A DNA stretch of 64,000 nucleotides from Tatumella punctata (GCF_039523735.1 NZ_BAAAFW010000014.1:62001-126000); one strand, 5' to 3'. Positions 27,138 to 36,062 are shown, counted from the first letter of the stretch. Notes: generated by a model not told the origin, from the letters alone. Numbers and translations: made by a program.

Positions 27138-27274
27138 NGGCTGCCACAGTCATATTGTAGGGTGGCAGCAGTTTTGCCAGTGTTGCAGCCTTACGTTCCG
27201 GTGAAATACGTTTCATGTGTCACTCCATGCCCTCAGATTGATTTTTCAGAGGGGGTGACAACTATCCTGACACT
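27138..27274 (-). mobile_element. Terminal fragment of a second, diverged copy of the same IS
   Basis: From just after the N, the sequence repeats the right end of the upstream IS (compare 26617-26753) with scattered base changes. It includes the first about 24 codons of orfA (MKRISPERKAATLAKLLPPY) and the terminal sequence ending TGACACT at 27274. After both copies the next bases are GAGGG, so the true end may lie slightly further out. The rest of the element is absent. Confidence 0.75.
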
Positions 27275-27286
27275 GAGGGGTGGCAA

Positions 27287-27364
27287 GAATATAATAATTA
27301 CCGTCCGCATTCTTCGTTACATAATCTGACTCCGGCAGAATTTTCCCGAAGTCATCAACTCTGA
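27287..27364 (+). pseudogene. C-terminal remnant of another IS3-type transposase
   Basis: 25 codons reading EYNNYRPHSSLHNLTPAEF and then SRSHQL before a TGA. The pattern YNxxRPHxxLxxLTPxEF is the conserved C-terminal end of IS3-family OrfB proteins. It is on the opposite strand to the adjacent IS fragment, so it comes from a different element. No upstream part survives. Confidence 0.75.
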
Positions 27365-27409
27365 TTTAGCCGGGCATGGATATTGGGGGGAGATCAGATA
27401 CACGTTTTC

Positions 27410-28459
27410 TTAAATTTCAGCCGTTTTCATTTGCGGTTTTTTCTTTCTTTTAAGAAAACTTTTTTCCACAAAGACCCACGAAGAGATTGCTAAGATGAAA
27501 ACAGTTAAAATTGAGAACACTAGAGATGAAAGAAAACCAAGGCCTGCAATATTTGAATACAATTGCTGAATAGGGAAAGCATAAACATAAATCCCATAAG
27601 ATATATCAAACCTACCATGAATGATTCTATCTTTAAATGAAAGGCCAAGTGGTATCACAATCAACGGTACAGATGTTAGGGTAAAAATATCCCATTCCGC
27701 ATCGGATTTGTTGAATAAGGAAAGGATATATAAAGCAACACCTGAAATAAGGATTACTATTTTCCAATAATTTACTTTCCATAAATCTATGGTGATCAAT
27801 AGTAAAGACCCGAGAGCGAAGGTAATACTTAGCGAAGAAAATCTAGCTAGATAGTATGCAGAAGTTCCAGTTTTAACCTGAAAAACGTAAGCAGCTATTG
27901 AAATCGATAGGAATAGCAGTGAAGCTAATATCTTGTTTCTGAATATAGAGAAAAATATTAAAACCATCACATAGTCAATCACCTCAAATAATAGCGTCCA
28001 CAGACTGCTATTTACCGATCTTGAAAAAATGAAGTTTGTTGAGAAGAAATTGGTCATCGTATCTGTAGCGTGTGAACCAAGAAGGGAATAGTAAAGAAAG
28101 GTTTTAAATGCTTGGAGGGAAAGCGCCCAATCAGTAAACCCTTGCCTGCCGAAAATACCACAAATGATATAAGTCGTAAAAAATGCACAACATATAAGGC
28201 CAGGCATAATCCGTAGGGTTCTTTTCTTTATAAATGTCCAATTATCTCTACTGCGAATTTTACTCTGCGTTATAAGAAAGCCTGAGATTGAAAAAAACAC
28301 TAGAACTGACATGGAGCCTAACTTGGTGCTTGGATTCAAAAGCGGTTCCTGGAGGCCGTTAAAGGCGAAATGATGACTTATTATTACTAAAAATGCTGCT
28401 AAATGCCTGAGGATGTCAAAGCAGTTACTGTCATGAGTTTTCAATGAAACCGTTTTCAT
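27410..28459 (-). CDS. Acyltransferase 3 family membrane protein (O-acetyltransferase type)
   Basis: 349 residues, about ten transmembrane helices. The N-terminal FDILRHLAAFLVIISHHF carries the catalytic-type Arg-His pair of the family, and the middle region has SLWTLLFEVIDYV. The length fits a plain acyltransferase-3 protein without the SGNH domain. Such enzymes acetylate O-antigen, exopolysaccharide or peptidoglycan sugars. The gene is clearly more AT-rich than its neighbours, uses AT-ending codons and has no clear ribosome site. It sits beside insertion-sequence debris; together these point to horizontal acquisition. The acceptor sugar is unknown. Confidence 0.82.
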   Translation of the reverse strand: MKTVSLKTHDSNCFDILRHLAAFLVIISHHFAFNGLQEPLLNPSTKLGSMSVLVFFSISGFLITQSKIRSRDNWTFIKKRTLRIMPGLICCAFFTTYIICGIFGRQGFTDWALSLQAFKTFLYYSLLGSHATDTMTNFFSTNFIFSRSVNSSLWTLLFEVIDYVMVLIFFSIFRNKILASLLFLSISIAAYVFQVKTGTSAYYLARFSSLSITFALGSLLLITIDLWKVNYWKIVILISGVALYILSLFNKSDAEWDIFTLTSVPLIVIPLGLSFKDRIIHGRFDISYGIYVYAFPIQQLYSNIAGLGFLSSLVFSILTVFILAISSWVFVEKSFLKRKKKPQMKTAEI

Positions 28460-28905
28460 ATTGGGAAGATATCTTAGTATGTTTTATGTAATTACAGTCA
28501 TTGTATAGTTAAGTAAACGTAAATCGCTAATCATTTTTAATTCTAGAGGTAATTATAGCCTTCTCATCCCTCGCAATAGATTACGTTGAAGCACGACTTA
28601 CTCCCGAGTCGATTATGAATATCACCCAATCCTCGGTCGTCATCCCCACAGATGAGGGATATGCTGTGGCCGAACCGAGCATCACACTGCCCGACAACCT
28701 GTTTTACCCGCCGGTCGCCAGTCGTGGCTGATAACATCACAGATAACAAAATGTCTCGAGATTCAGGGTTCAGTGACATTTAGTAATTAATTATTAATAT
28801 GATAATGATTCACATTTACAGCCATTAATATCGCGTCCAGATTAATCGTTATGGCGGGTGCATGGTGCGGCCGCAGGCAGTAATCTGTCAGGAGCGATAA
28901 GCAGA
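28460..28905. other. Gap between the acyltransferase and fetP-like gene
   Basis: AT-rich at its left. At 28579-28731 a plus-strand frame with protein-like content (TPESIMNITQSSVVIPTDEG, ending FYPPVASRG and TGA) has no start with a ribosome site and may be a decayed gene end. At the right is the promoter region of the iron protein with a Fur-like box. Confidence 0.45.
28801..28819. promoter_or_regulatory. Fur-box-like site upstream of fetP-like gene
   Basis: The 19 bases starting GATAATGATT match the Fur consensus at 14 of 19 positions by eye (the first nine are exact). It lies about 90 bp before the start codon of an iron-uptake protein, so iron-Fur repression is likely. Confidence 0.6.
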
Positions 28906-29424
28906 ATGAAATCTTCAAAATTACTTATTGGTGTGGCCGCGGGGTCGGTGATGTTTTCGGCGACAGTGCTGGCCAAAGAGTATCCGATTGGCGGGCCAGT
29001 TGAACATCAGGGAATGCAGATTGCCTCATCTTATCTGCTGAATATCGAAACCAGTCCGTCACCGGAGTCGATGGTGATGGGCAATGATGTTATTCATCTG
29101 GAAACCGATGTCCATGCGACCAAAAATAATCAATGGGGATTTTCTGAAGGGGAGTGGATCCCCTATCTGTCGGTAGATTATGTGGTACAGAAACAGGGTG
29201 ACAGCCATTTCCTTGAATTCGGTCAGTTGCTGCCGATGTCTGCTGACGATGGTGCGCACTATGCCCATAGCGTAAAAATGGCCGGCGCGGGTACCTATAA
29301 AGTCACCCTGAAATATAACGCCCCGGATGAACAGGGCTATGCACGCCATACTGATAAAGCCACCGGAATTCCGCGCTGGTTTGCCCCCTTTACCGAAACC
29401 TTTACCTTCCATTACCCCCAATAA
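28906..29424 (+). CDS. fetP: Periplasmic iron-uptake protein, FetP/P19/Tp34 family
   Basis: 172 residues. Start 28906 has an AGGAG site and gives a clean signal peptide (MKSSKLLIGVAAGSVMFSATVLA). Mature metal-binding positions of the family are present: EYPIGGPVEHQGMQIAS near the N-terminus, MVMGNDVIHLETDVHA, and HYAHSVKMAGAGTYKVTL. These Cu-binding proteins assist ferrous or ferric iron delivery to an FTR1-type permease (FetM in E. coli, usually in the same operon). No permease gene follows here; a terminator does. Confidence 0.85.
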   Translation: MKSSKLLIGVAAGSVMFSATVLAKEYPIGGPVEHQGMQIASSYLLNIETSPSPESMVMGNDVIHLETDVHATKNNQWGFSEGEWIPYLSVDYVVQKQGDSHFLEFGQLLPMSADDGAHYAHSVKMAGAGTYKVTLKYNAPDEQGYARHTDKATGIPRWFAPFTETFTFHYPQ

Positions 29425-29431
29425 TCGCCGC

Positions 29432-29465
29432 ACGGCAGGCGCACTGGCCTGCCGTCACTTTTCCC
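29432..29465 (+). terminator. Intrinsic terminator after fetP-like gene
   Basis: 9-bp stem ACGGCAGGC/GCCTGCCGT with loop GCACTG, followed by CACTTTTC, 8 nt after the stop codon. Confidence 0.7.
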
Positions 29466-29926
29466 GAATCCTGTCCGTCCGTACTGCTTAACCGTACTTT
29501 TCCTGCTGATTGCCGCAACCCTTCTCTGAGGGCGGTGTACTGATAATACTGCCGGCTGCAAATCTGTAGCGGATGACAGCGCTCTGCACTGAGGGCCTGG
29601 CCGGTGGTAAATATTTATAGCCTGCTTAATAATAAATATCTTTGATGATGATTATTATATTTCCCGGGCAGAGAAAAAATAAAAACCAGTTAAATCAATG
29701 TGAATGTTTTCGCGCGGGTTATTTATTGCGATATAACCGAATGTTTACCAATAAATAATTAATCAATCCTTCGGAAGATACAAAAAATGCGCTTCTGGTT
29801 TTATTTTTTCAATGCTTGAGTCAGATCCCATATTGAATGCTTAACTCTCTTAAAGCGTCATTTTATTGCAAGCTATGATTTATATTTCTCACGCACTCCG
29901 GTCTGCAGACAGCAAAAGGAAAAGTG
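29466..29926. other. 460-bp gap upstream of manA
   Basis: AT-rich from about 29600. It holds the manA promoter near its right end but I see no specific operator. No gene on either strand is credible. Confidence 0.5.
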
Positions 29927-31102
29927 ATGAACCGTTTAATTAATATCATTCAGCATTATGACTGGGGCAGTAAAACCGCCCTGACAGAACTCTATGGTAT
30001 TGAAAATTCAGCCGGTCAGCCGATGGCCGAATTATGGATGGGGGCCCACCCTGATGCCAGTTCGTCAATAATCACCGCGGGCCGGCAAATCAGCCTGGCC
30101 GATGTTATCCGTGATTATCCGCAGCAAATGCTCGGGGCAGAGGTTGCGCGGCGTTTTTCGGGGCTGCCGTTTCTGTTTAAGGTACTCTGTGCCGCCAGTC
30201 CGCTGTCCATCCAGGTGCATCCCCATAAAGCGGCGGCAGAGCAGGGCTTTGCCCGTGAGCAACAGGCCGGCATTCCCCATGACTCACCGTTACGTAATTA
30301 CAAAGACCCTAACCATAAACCGGAATTACTCTATGCCCTGACGCCTTTTCGGGCGATAAACGGCTTCCGCTCGCCCCGGCAGATTGCCGGATTACTGACC
30401 CCGCTGGCTGGTACGGATCCGCTGATTGCCGCCTTTGTCGCCCGGCCGGGGACAGAGGCGCTGAAAGCGCTGTTTGCCGGTCTGCTGGGGATGCAGGGAC
30501 AGGATGCTGCCAGGGCGGTAGGTCGCTTATCAGAAGTGAGAGCTCACTTGCCAGGTGAGGCATGGCAGGCAGTGCGTGAACTGCAGCAGTATTATCCGCA
30601 GGATATGGGGCTGTTTATGCCATTGTTATTGAATGTGGTGCAGCTACAGCCCGGAGAGGCGATGTTTCTGTATGCGGGCACGCCCCATGCCTATCTTTCC
30701 GGCTGCGGGCTGGAAGTGATGGCCAATTCTGACAATGTACTGCGGGCCGGACTGACACATAAACATATGGATATTACTGAGTTACTGGCGAATGTTGATT
30801 TCACTGTCAGTCATCCGGAACAGCTGCGTGTCACTCCGGTTGTTTCGCAGGATGAATTTAGTTTTCCGGTACCGGTCAGTGACTTCAGTTTCGCGGTGCA
30901 TCAGTTGCAGGCCGTGCCCCGCGCCTTGTCATGGGGCGGGCCGCTGATTGTATTCTGCCTGCAGGGCGAGGCCCTGTGTCAGTGCGCCGGGCAGCAGCTG
31001 AGCCTTCACGCCGGACAGTCAGCCTTTATTGGCGCCAGCGAACGGCCCTTGCTGGTCAGCGGCGACGGACGTCTGGCCGGGGCGTATTGTGAAATTTATT
31101 AA
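29927..31102 (+). CDS. manA: Mannose-6-phosphate isomerase ManA
   Basis: 391 residues, equal to E. coli ManA. Type I zinc enzyme interconverting mannose-6-phosphate and fructose-6-phosphate. Zinc and active-site patterns are present: LSIQVHPHK near 95-103, YKDPNHKPEL near 125-134, AGTPHAYLSG near 251-260 and LEVMANSDNVLRAGLT near 263-278. I chose ATG 29927 over a GTG one codon earlier, because of spacing from AAAAGGA and family length. It lies just upstream of manXYZ, so uptake and first metabolic step are grouped. Confidence 0.95.
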   Translation: MNRLINIIQHYDWGSKTALTELYGIENSAGQPMAELWMGAHPDASSSIITAGRQISLADVIRDYPQQMLGAEVARRFSGLPFLFKVLCAASPLSIQVHPHKAAAEQGFAREQQAGIPHDSPLRNYKDPNHKPELLYALTPFRAINGFRSPRQIAGLLTPLAGTDPLIAAFVARPGTEALKALFAGLLGMQGQDAARAVGRLSEVRAHLPGEAWQAVRELQQYYPQDMGLFMPLLLNVVQLQPGEAMFLYAGTPHAYLSGCGLEVMANSDNVLRAGLTHKHMDITELLANVDFTVSHPEQLRVTPVVSQDEFSFPVPVSDFSFAVHQLQAVPRALSWGGPLIVFCLQGEALCQCAGQQLSLHAGQSAFIGASERPLLVSGDGRLAGAYCEIY

Positions 31103-31507
31103 TTATTTACTTTACCGGCAGCGCACAGTTTTTTCCCTGTGCTATATTTTTATCAATACCGGTTACCCGGAGAATGAAAAATTTAAATTTATTTAAATCA
31201 AAGTTATAAAAAAATGATCTGCCGCATTGTCAGCAGCTGAGTGCTCTGCCGGGCAGTATGATTTTAATTAACCTGTGTGAAATAATATATTCACCTGAGG
31301 CTAATATATTATTTTAAATAATAATTATTCATCTCCGTGATGCGCCGGTCGCCTCGTTTTACTGAGTCCCGTCACATATTTTATTTTTTTTAGGGAATAA
31401 AATAACTCTGTTTCCGAATACACTTTCCTGATATTTGCGTGTTTTTATCCTGACCATTGCAGATGCAGGACCTTTGAGAAAGATGTAGTTGATACGGGAG
31501 GTAGCAA
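31103..31507. promoter_or_regulatory. Upstream region of manXYZ
   Basis: 405 bp, very AT-rich, without genes. It contains an inverted repeat GTGAA-N8-TTCAC in the stretch near 31274-31293 and long A/T dyads around 31300-31330. Mlc and CRP regulate manXYZ in E. coli, but the half-site spacing here does not fit a canonical CRP site, so I leave the regulator open. Confidence 0.45.
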
Positions 31508-32491
31508 GTGACTATTGCTATTGTCATTGGTACTCACGGTTGGGCGGCAGAACAATTGCTGAAAACCGCAGAAATGTTGTTAGGTGAGCAGGATAATGTC
31601 GGCTGGATTGACTTTGTCCCTGGTGAGAATGCTGACACCTTAATCGAAAAATATACCGCGAGGTTAGCAGCACTGGAGACCAGCCAGGGCGTGTTATTTT
31701 TGGTGGATACCTGGGGCGGCAGTCCGTTTAATGCGGCCAGCCGGATGGTAACAGAGAAAGAAAACTATGAGGTGATTGCCGGAGTCAATGTGCCGATGCT
31801 GGTGGAAACCTTTATGGCACGGGACGATAACCCGGCATTTAATGAACTGGTGGCGATCGCGCTGGAAACCGGACGTGAAGGGGTCAGGGCACTGAAATTT
31901 CAGCCAGAAACGGCCACCCCCGCCGTTGCCCCTGCCAGCCCTCAGCCGGTGAAAACCGCTACCGCACCGGCCCCGCAAAAGCCGATGAGTGACAGTGATT
32001 ATATGGTGATTGGTCTGGCTCGTATCGATGACCGTCTGATCCACGGACAGGTGGCGACCCGCTGGACCAAAGAAACCAATGTGTCGCGCATTATTGTGGT
32101 CAGTGACGAGGTGGCCGCCGATCAGGTGCGCAAAACACTGCTGACCCAGGTGGCCCCGCCGGGAGTTACGGCCCATGTGGTGGACGTCGCCAAAATGCTG
32201 CGGGTTTATAACAATCCTAAATATGCCGGCCAGCGGGTTATGCTGCTGTTTACCAATCCCACGGACGTCGAACGTCTGGCCGCAGGCGGGGTGAAATTTA
32301 CCAGTATTAATATCGGGGGGATGGCGTTCCGCCAGGGGAAAACCCAGGTCACCAATGCGGTGTCGGTCGATGCGCAGGATATCGGGGCCTTTAAAAAGCT
32401 CAATAGTCGCGGGATTGAGCTGGAAGTGCGTAAGGTCTCTTCCGATCAGAAAGTAAAAATGATGGATCTTATCGGCAAACTGGGCCAGTGA
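31508..32491 (+). CDS. manX: PTS mannose transporter subunit IIAB, ManX
   Basis: 327 residues with two phosphotransfer domains. IIA (about 1-130) has the phospho-histidine H10 in VIGTHGWAAE. An Ala/Pro-rich linker (about 134-160) joins it to IIB, where H179 in LARIDDRLIHGQV is the second phospho-site (H175 in E. coli). It passes phosphate from HPr to mannose and related sugars entering through ManY-ManZ. GTG start with a strong GGGAGG site. First gene of manXYZ-yobD. Confidence 0.95.
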   Translation: MTIAIVIGTHGWAAEQLLKTAEMLLGEQDNVGWIDFVPGENADTLIEKYTARLAALETSQGVLFLVDTWGGSPFNAASRMVTEKENYEVIAGVNVPMLVETFMARDDNPAFNELVAIALETGREGVRALKFQPETATPAVAPASPQPVKTATAPAPQKPMSDSDYMVIGLARIDDRLIHGQVATRWTKETNVSRIIVVSDEVAADQVRKTLLTQVAPPGVTAHVVDVAKMLRVYNNPKYAGQRVMLLFTNPTDVERLAAGGVKFTSINIGGMAFRQGKTQVTNAVSVDAQDIGAFKKLNSRGIELEVRKVSSDQKVKMMDLIGKLGQ

Positions 32492-32541
32492 TTGCCCGGC
32501 AGTCTGTCGTCTTATCAGTTTAACCTCACAGGAGAAGTACA

Positions 32542-33339
32542 ATGGAGATAACCACACTTCAGATTGTACTGATATTCATCGTTGCCTGTATTGCCGGTAT
32601 GGAATCAATACTGGATGAGTTTCAGTTTCACCGGCCACTGGTGGCCTGTACCTTAGTCGGTCTGGTGCTCGGCGATATGAAAACCGGCATTATTATCGGC
32701 GGTACTCTGGAAATGATTGCCCTTGGCTGGATGAATATCGGGGCGGCGGTTGCCCCCGATGCGGCACTGGCATCGATTATTTCGACCATTCTGGTGATTG
32801 CCGGTCACCAGGGGATCGGGGCCGGTATTGCGCTGGCGATCCCGCTGGCGGCGGCCGGTCAGGTATTAACCATTATCGTGCGTACTATTACCGTTGGTTT
32901 CCAGCATGCGGCCGATAAAGCGGCCAATAACGGCAATCTGAGCGCATTATCCTGGATCCATGTGTCGGCGTTACTGCTGCAGGCCATGCGTATCGCTATC
33001 CCGGCACTGATTGTCGCGGTATCCGTCGGCACCAGTGAAGTGCAGTCGATGCTGAATGCGATTCCGGAAGTGGTGACCAATGGCCTGAATATTGCCGGTG
33101 GCATGATTGTGGTTGTCGGTTACGCGATGGTGATCAATATGATGCGTGCCGGCTATCTGATGCCTTTCTTTTATCTCGGATTCGTGACGGCTGCCTTTAC
33201 CAACTTCAACCTGGTGGCGCTGGGCGTTATCGGCGCAGTCATGGCGGTACTCTATATCCAGCTGAGCCCCAAATATAACCGTTCTGCGGCCCCGGTGGCG
33301 GCATCGGGTAATAACGATCTTGATAACGAATTAGATTAA
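32542..33339 (+). CDS. manY: PTS mannose transporter subunit IIC, ManY
   Basis: 265 residues (E. coli 266), strongly hydrophobic. Signature VACIAGMESILDEFQFHRPL near residues 14-33 and GTLEMIALGWMNIGAA near 54-69 are typical of ManY. It forms the sugar channel with ManZ. AGGAG site 8 nt before the ATG. Confidence 0.95.
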   Translation: MEITTLQIVLIFIVACIAGMESILDEFQFHRPLVACTLVGLVLGDMKTGIIIGGTLEMIALGWMNIGAAVAPDAALASIISTILVIAGHQGIGAGIALAIPLAAAGQVLTIIVRTITVGFQHAADKAANNGNLSALSWIHVSALLLQAMRIAIPALIVAVSVGTSEVQSMLNAIPEVVTNGLNIAGGMIVVVGYAMVINMMRAGYLMPFFYLGFVTAAFTNFNLVALGVIGAVMAVLYIQLSPKYNRSAAPVAASGNNDLDNELD

Positions 33340-33351
33340 GAGGTGAGAGAA

Positions 33352-34200
33352 ATGGTTGATACAACCCGTCCGACAGAGAAAAAGCTCACCCCCGGCGATA
33401 TCCGTGGCGTCTTTATTCGTTCGAACCTGTTTCAGGGGTCGTGGAACTTTGAACGTATGCAGGCGCTGGGGTTCTGCTTTTCGATGATACCGGCGATACG
33501 CCGCCTGTATCCGGAAAATAACGATGACCGCCGTCAGGCAATCCGGCGTCATCTGGAGTTTTTTAATACCCATCCGTATATGGCGGCCCCGGTACTGGGG
33601 GTAACCCTGGCGATGGAGGAGCAGCGTGCCAATGGTGCCGCGATTGATGATGCGGCAATTAACGGCATTAAAGTGGGCCTGATGGGGCCGCTGGCCGGGG
33701 TAGGTGACCCGATTTACTGGGGAACGGTCCGTCCGGTATTTGCGGCTCTGGGCGCAGGGATTGCCATGAGCGGCAGCCTGCTCGGTCCTTTGCTGTTCTT
33801 TGTGTTGTTTAATGCCGTCCGTCTGCTGACTCTGTACTATGGTATTTCTTACGGATACCGCAAAGGGGTCGATATCGTAAAAGATATGGGCGGTGGCTTT
33901 CTGCAAAAACTGACCGAAGGAGCATCGATTCTCGGGTTATTTGTGATGGGGGCGCTGGTGAATAAGTGGACCCATGTCAATATACCGCTGGTGGTGTCGA
34001 CGGTGGTCGACCCTAACGGGGCTGAGCAGGTCACCACGGTACAGACCATTCTCGACCAGTTAATGCCGGGGCTGGTGCCTTTGCTGCTGACGTTTGGCTG
34101 TATGTGGCTGTTGCGCAAAAAAGTGAATGCGCTGTGGATCATTATCGGCTTCTTCGTTATCGGTATTGCCGGTTATGCGGCCGGCCTGCTGGGAATGTAA
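33352..34200 (+). CDS. manZ: PTS mannose transporter subunit IID, ManZ
   Basis: 282 residues. ATG 33352 (MVDTTRPTEKKL) matches the E. coli start, rather than an in-frame GTG at 33343 that overlaps the AGAGGTGAG ribosome site. Features include DIRGVFIRSNLFQGSWNFER near 15-34, GLMGPLAGVGDPIYWGT near 104-120 and a C-terminal membrane segment. Besides mannose entry, ManYZ is a known route for phage lambda DNA and some bacteriocins. Confidence 0.95.
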   Translation: MVDTTRPTEKKLTPGDIRGVFIRSNLFQGSWNFERMQALGFCFSMIPAIRRLYPENNDDRRQAIRRHLEFFNTHPYMAAPVLGVTLAMEEQRANGAAIDDAAINGIKVGLMGPLAGVGDPIYWGTVRPVFAALGAGIAMSGSLLGPLLFFVLFNAVRLLTLYYGISYGYRKGVDIVKDMGGGFLQKLTEGASILGLFVMGALVNKWTHVNIPLVVSTVVDPNGAEQVTTVQTILDQLMPGLVPLLLTFGCMWLLRKKVNALWIIIGFFVIGIAGYAAGLLGM

Positions 34201-34210
34201 TCGCAGACAG

Positions 34211-34235
34211 GGCGGGGGCGATGGCTGCCCCCGCC
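34211..34235 (+). terminator. Hairpin between manZ and yobD
   Basis: Perfect 9-bp GC stem GGCGGGGGC/GCCCCCGCC with a 7-nt loop, 10 nt after manZ and 16 nt before yobD, without a U-run. It probably limits or stabilises transcripts rather than ending them all. Confidence 0.45.
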
Positions 34236-34250
34236 GTTGAGGAGTGAGAA

Positions 34251-34712
34251 ATGTCACTGACCGACAGCGTACTGGTGTTATTGAGTGTCTGCCTGCTGGG
34301 CTGGCTGCTATTTGATCAGATCATCACCGGCTGGCTGAAAGGGCCGACCCTGCTGAAAGTGAGTCTGCTGCGCAGTAAGCGGATTGACGGGGCTATTTTT
34401 ATCGGGCTGCTGGCGATTCTGCTGTACAACAATATCAATTCTGCGGGTGAGCCCCTGACCGGCTGGCTGTTATCCGTATTGCTGGTGGCCGGGGTGTATC
34501 TGGTGTGGCTGCGGCGTCCGGCACTGTTACTTAAGCCTCAGGGGTTCTGGTTGTGCTCGCTGTTTATCCCTTATCGCGCCATTCATAATATCCGTCTGTC
34601 AGAAGACGGGGTGCTGGTTATTCGTCTGGCATCACGTAATCTGCTGATCCGCGTACGTAATATTGATGATCTTGAACATATTTACCGCACCATGATTGCC
34701 ACCAGCGACTAA
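34251..34712 (+). CDS. yobD: DUF986 inner-membrane protein YobD
   Basis: 153 residues (E. coli YobD 152). Three hydrophobic helices (about 6-24, 46-62 and 68-86) and a conserved C-terminus with LSEDGVLVIRLASRNLLIRV and NIDDLEHIY. The function is unknown. It follows manXYZ in E. coli as well, so a link to the mannose PTS complex is likely but unproven. GGAG site 6 nt before the ATG. Confidence 0.9.
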   Translation: MSLTDSVLVLLSVCLLGWLLFDQIITGWLKGPTLLKVSLLRSKRIDGAIFIGLLAILLYNNINSAGEPLTGWLLSVLLVAGVYLVWLRRPALLLKPQGFWLCSLFIPYRAIHNIRLSEDGVLVIRLASRNLLIRVRNIDDLEHIYRTMIATSD

Positions 34713-34895
34713 GCGGTGCTACTTTAGCCATTCTTTTCCCCGCGGCGGATACCTCCCAATTCCTAAAAGCAGAAAAAATCTCATTATTTGTTTGGTGGTT
34801 GCCGCTGCGGACGGCACAATAGCTGTCATTATTCCGCTCTGCCTGAGCTACGCAGAGTATGGCAGTTTTACGCTTACTCAATGGATGTATGGACT

Positions 34896-36062
34896 ATGAA
34901 AATTGCTATTGCCGGTACCGGTTACGTCGGGCTTTCGAATGGTATTTTGCTGGCACAACATAATGAAGTGGTGGCGTTAGATATTGACCAGAGCAAGGTC
35001 GATAAATTAAACCAGAAAATCTCACCTATCGTTGATAAAGAGATCGAACTTTATCTGGCGACCAGACAGCTTAACTTCACAGCCACCACAGATAAGACCC
35101 TTGCTTACCAGGGCGCTGATTTTGTGATTGTCGCGACCCCGACCGATTACGATCCGGTAAACAACTACTTTAATACCAAAAGTGTTGAGTCGGTGATCAG
35201 TGATGTGCTGGCGATTAATCCGCAGGCGACGATTGTGATTAAATCGACCATTCCGGTCGGCTTTACCCGTGCCCTGAAACAGCGTCTGGGAGTGGATAAT
35301 ATCATTTTCTCTCCGGAGTTCCTGCGTGAAGGCCGTGCACTGTATGACAATCTGTACCCGTCACGGATTGTGGTCGGCAGCCAGACCGAAGCCGGTAAAA
35401 CCTTTGCTGCCTTGCTGGTGGCCGGTGCCGAGAAGCAGGATATTGAAGTACTGTTTACGGACGATACAGAAGCAGAAGCGATTAAACTGTTTGCCAACAC
35501 TTATCTGGCCCTGCGTATTGCGTATTTTAACGAGCTGGACAGCTATGCTGAGCATCACGGTTTAAACAGCCGTCAGATTATTGAAGGTATTGGCCTGGAT
35601 CCGCGTATCGGCAGCCATTATAACAACCCGTCTTTTGGTTATGGGGGATACTGCCTGCCAAAAGATACCAAACAGTTACTGGCTAACTATCACAATGTGC
35701 CGAACAACATTATCAGCGCGATTGTTGATGCCAACCGTACCCGTAAAGATTTTATCGCCGACAGTATTTTAAAACGTCACCCGAAAAAGGTCGGTATTTA
35801 CCGGCTGGTGATGAAAGCCGGTTCCGATAACTTCCGTGCCTCGGCGGTACAGGGCATTATGAAACGCCTGAAGTCTAAAGGGGTGGAAGTGATGGTTTAT
35901 GAACCGGTACTCGACGAACCGCTGTTCTTTAACTCGCAGGTGACCCACGACGTTAACGAACTGAAACAGCAGTGTGATGTGATTGTCGCCAACCGGCTGG
36001 TTGATGAGCTGAAAGATGTCAGCGATAAGGTCTATACCCGCGATTTATTTGGCAGTGATTAA
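34896..36062 (+). CDS. ugd: UDP-glucose 6-dehydrogenase Ugd
   Basis: 388 residues, as in E. coli Ugd. It oxidises UDP-glucose to UDP-glucuronate with two NAD+, feeding capsule, colanic-type polysaccharide or lipid A aminoarabinose synthesis. N-terminal Rossmann motif MKIAIAGTGYVGLSNG; the catalytic cysteine is in FGYGGYCLPKDTKQL near residues 247-261; central SPEFLREG is also typical. The start is set by the family N-terminus; an upstream in-frame ATG at 34788 has no support. The ribosome site is weak. Followed by a clear terminator. Confidence 0.94.
   Translation: MKIAIAGTGYVGLSNGILLAQHNEVVALDIDQSKVDKLNQKISPIVDKEIELYLATRQLNFTATTDKTLAYQGADFVIVATPTDYDPVNNYFNTKSVESVISDVLAINPQATIVIKSTIPVGFTRALKQRLGVDNIIFSPEFLREGRALYDNLYPSRIVVGSQTEAGKTFAALLVAGAEKQDIEVLFTDDTEAEAIKLFANTYLALRIAYFNELDSYAEHHGLNSRQIIEGIGLDPRIGSHYNNPSFGYGGYCLPKDTKQLLANYHNVPNNIISAIVDANRTRKDFIADSILKRHPKKVGIYRLVMKAGSDNFRASAVQGIMKRLKSKGVEVMVYEPVLDEPLFFNSQVTHDVNELKQQCDVIVANRLVDELKDVSDKVYTRDLFGSD

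Noticed and set aside
28564..28779. 71-codon minus-strand frame upstream of the acyltransferase
   Set aside because: No ribosome site and no recognisable content.
31274..31293. CRP site upstream of manX
   Set aside because: The two half-sites are too far apart for the TGTGA-N6-TCACA pattern; kept only as an inverted repeat.
34788..34895. 36-residue N-terminal extension of Ugd
   Set aside because: E. coli Ugd and the Rossmann fold begin at MKIAIAG (34896); the extension has no homology.
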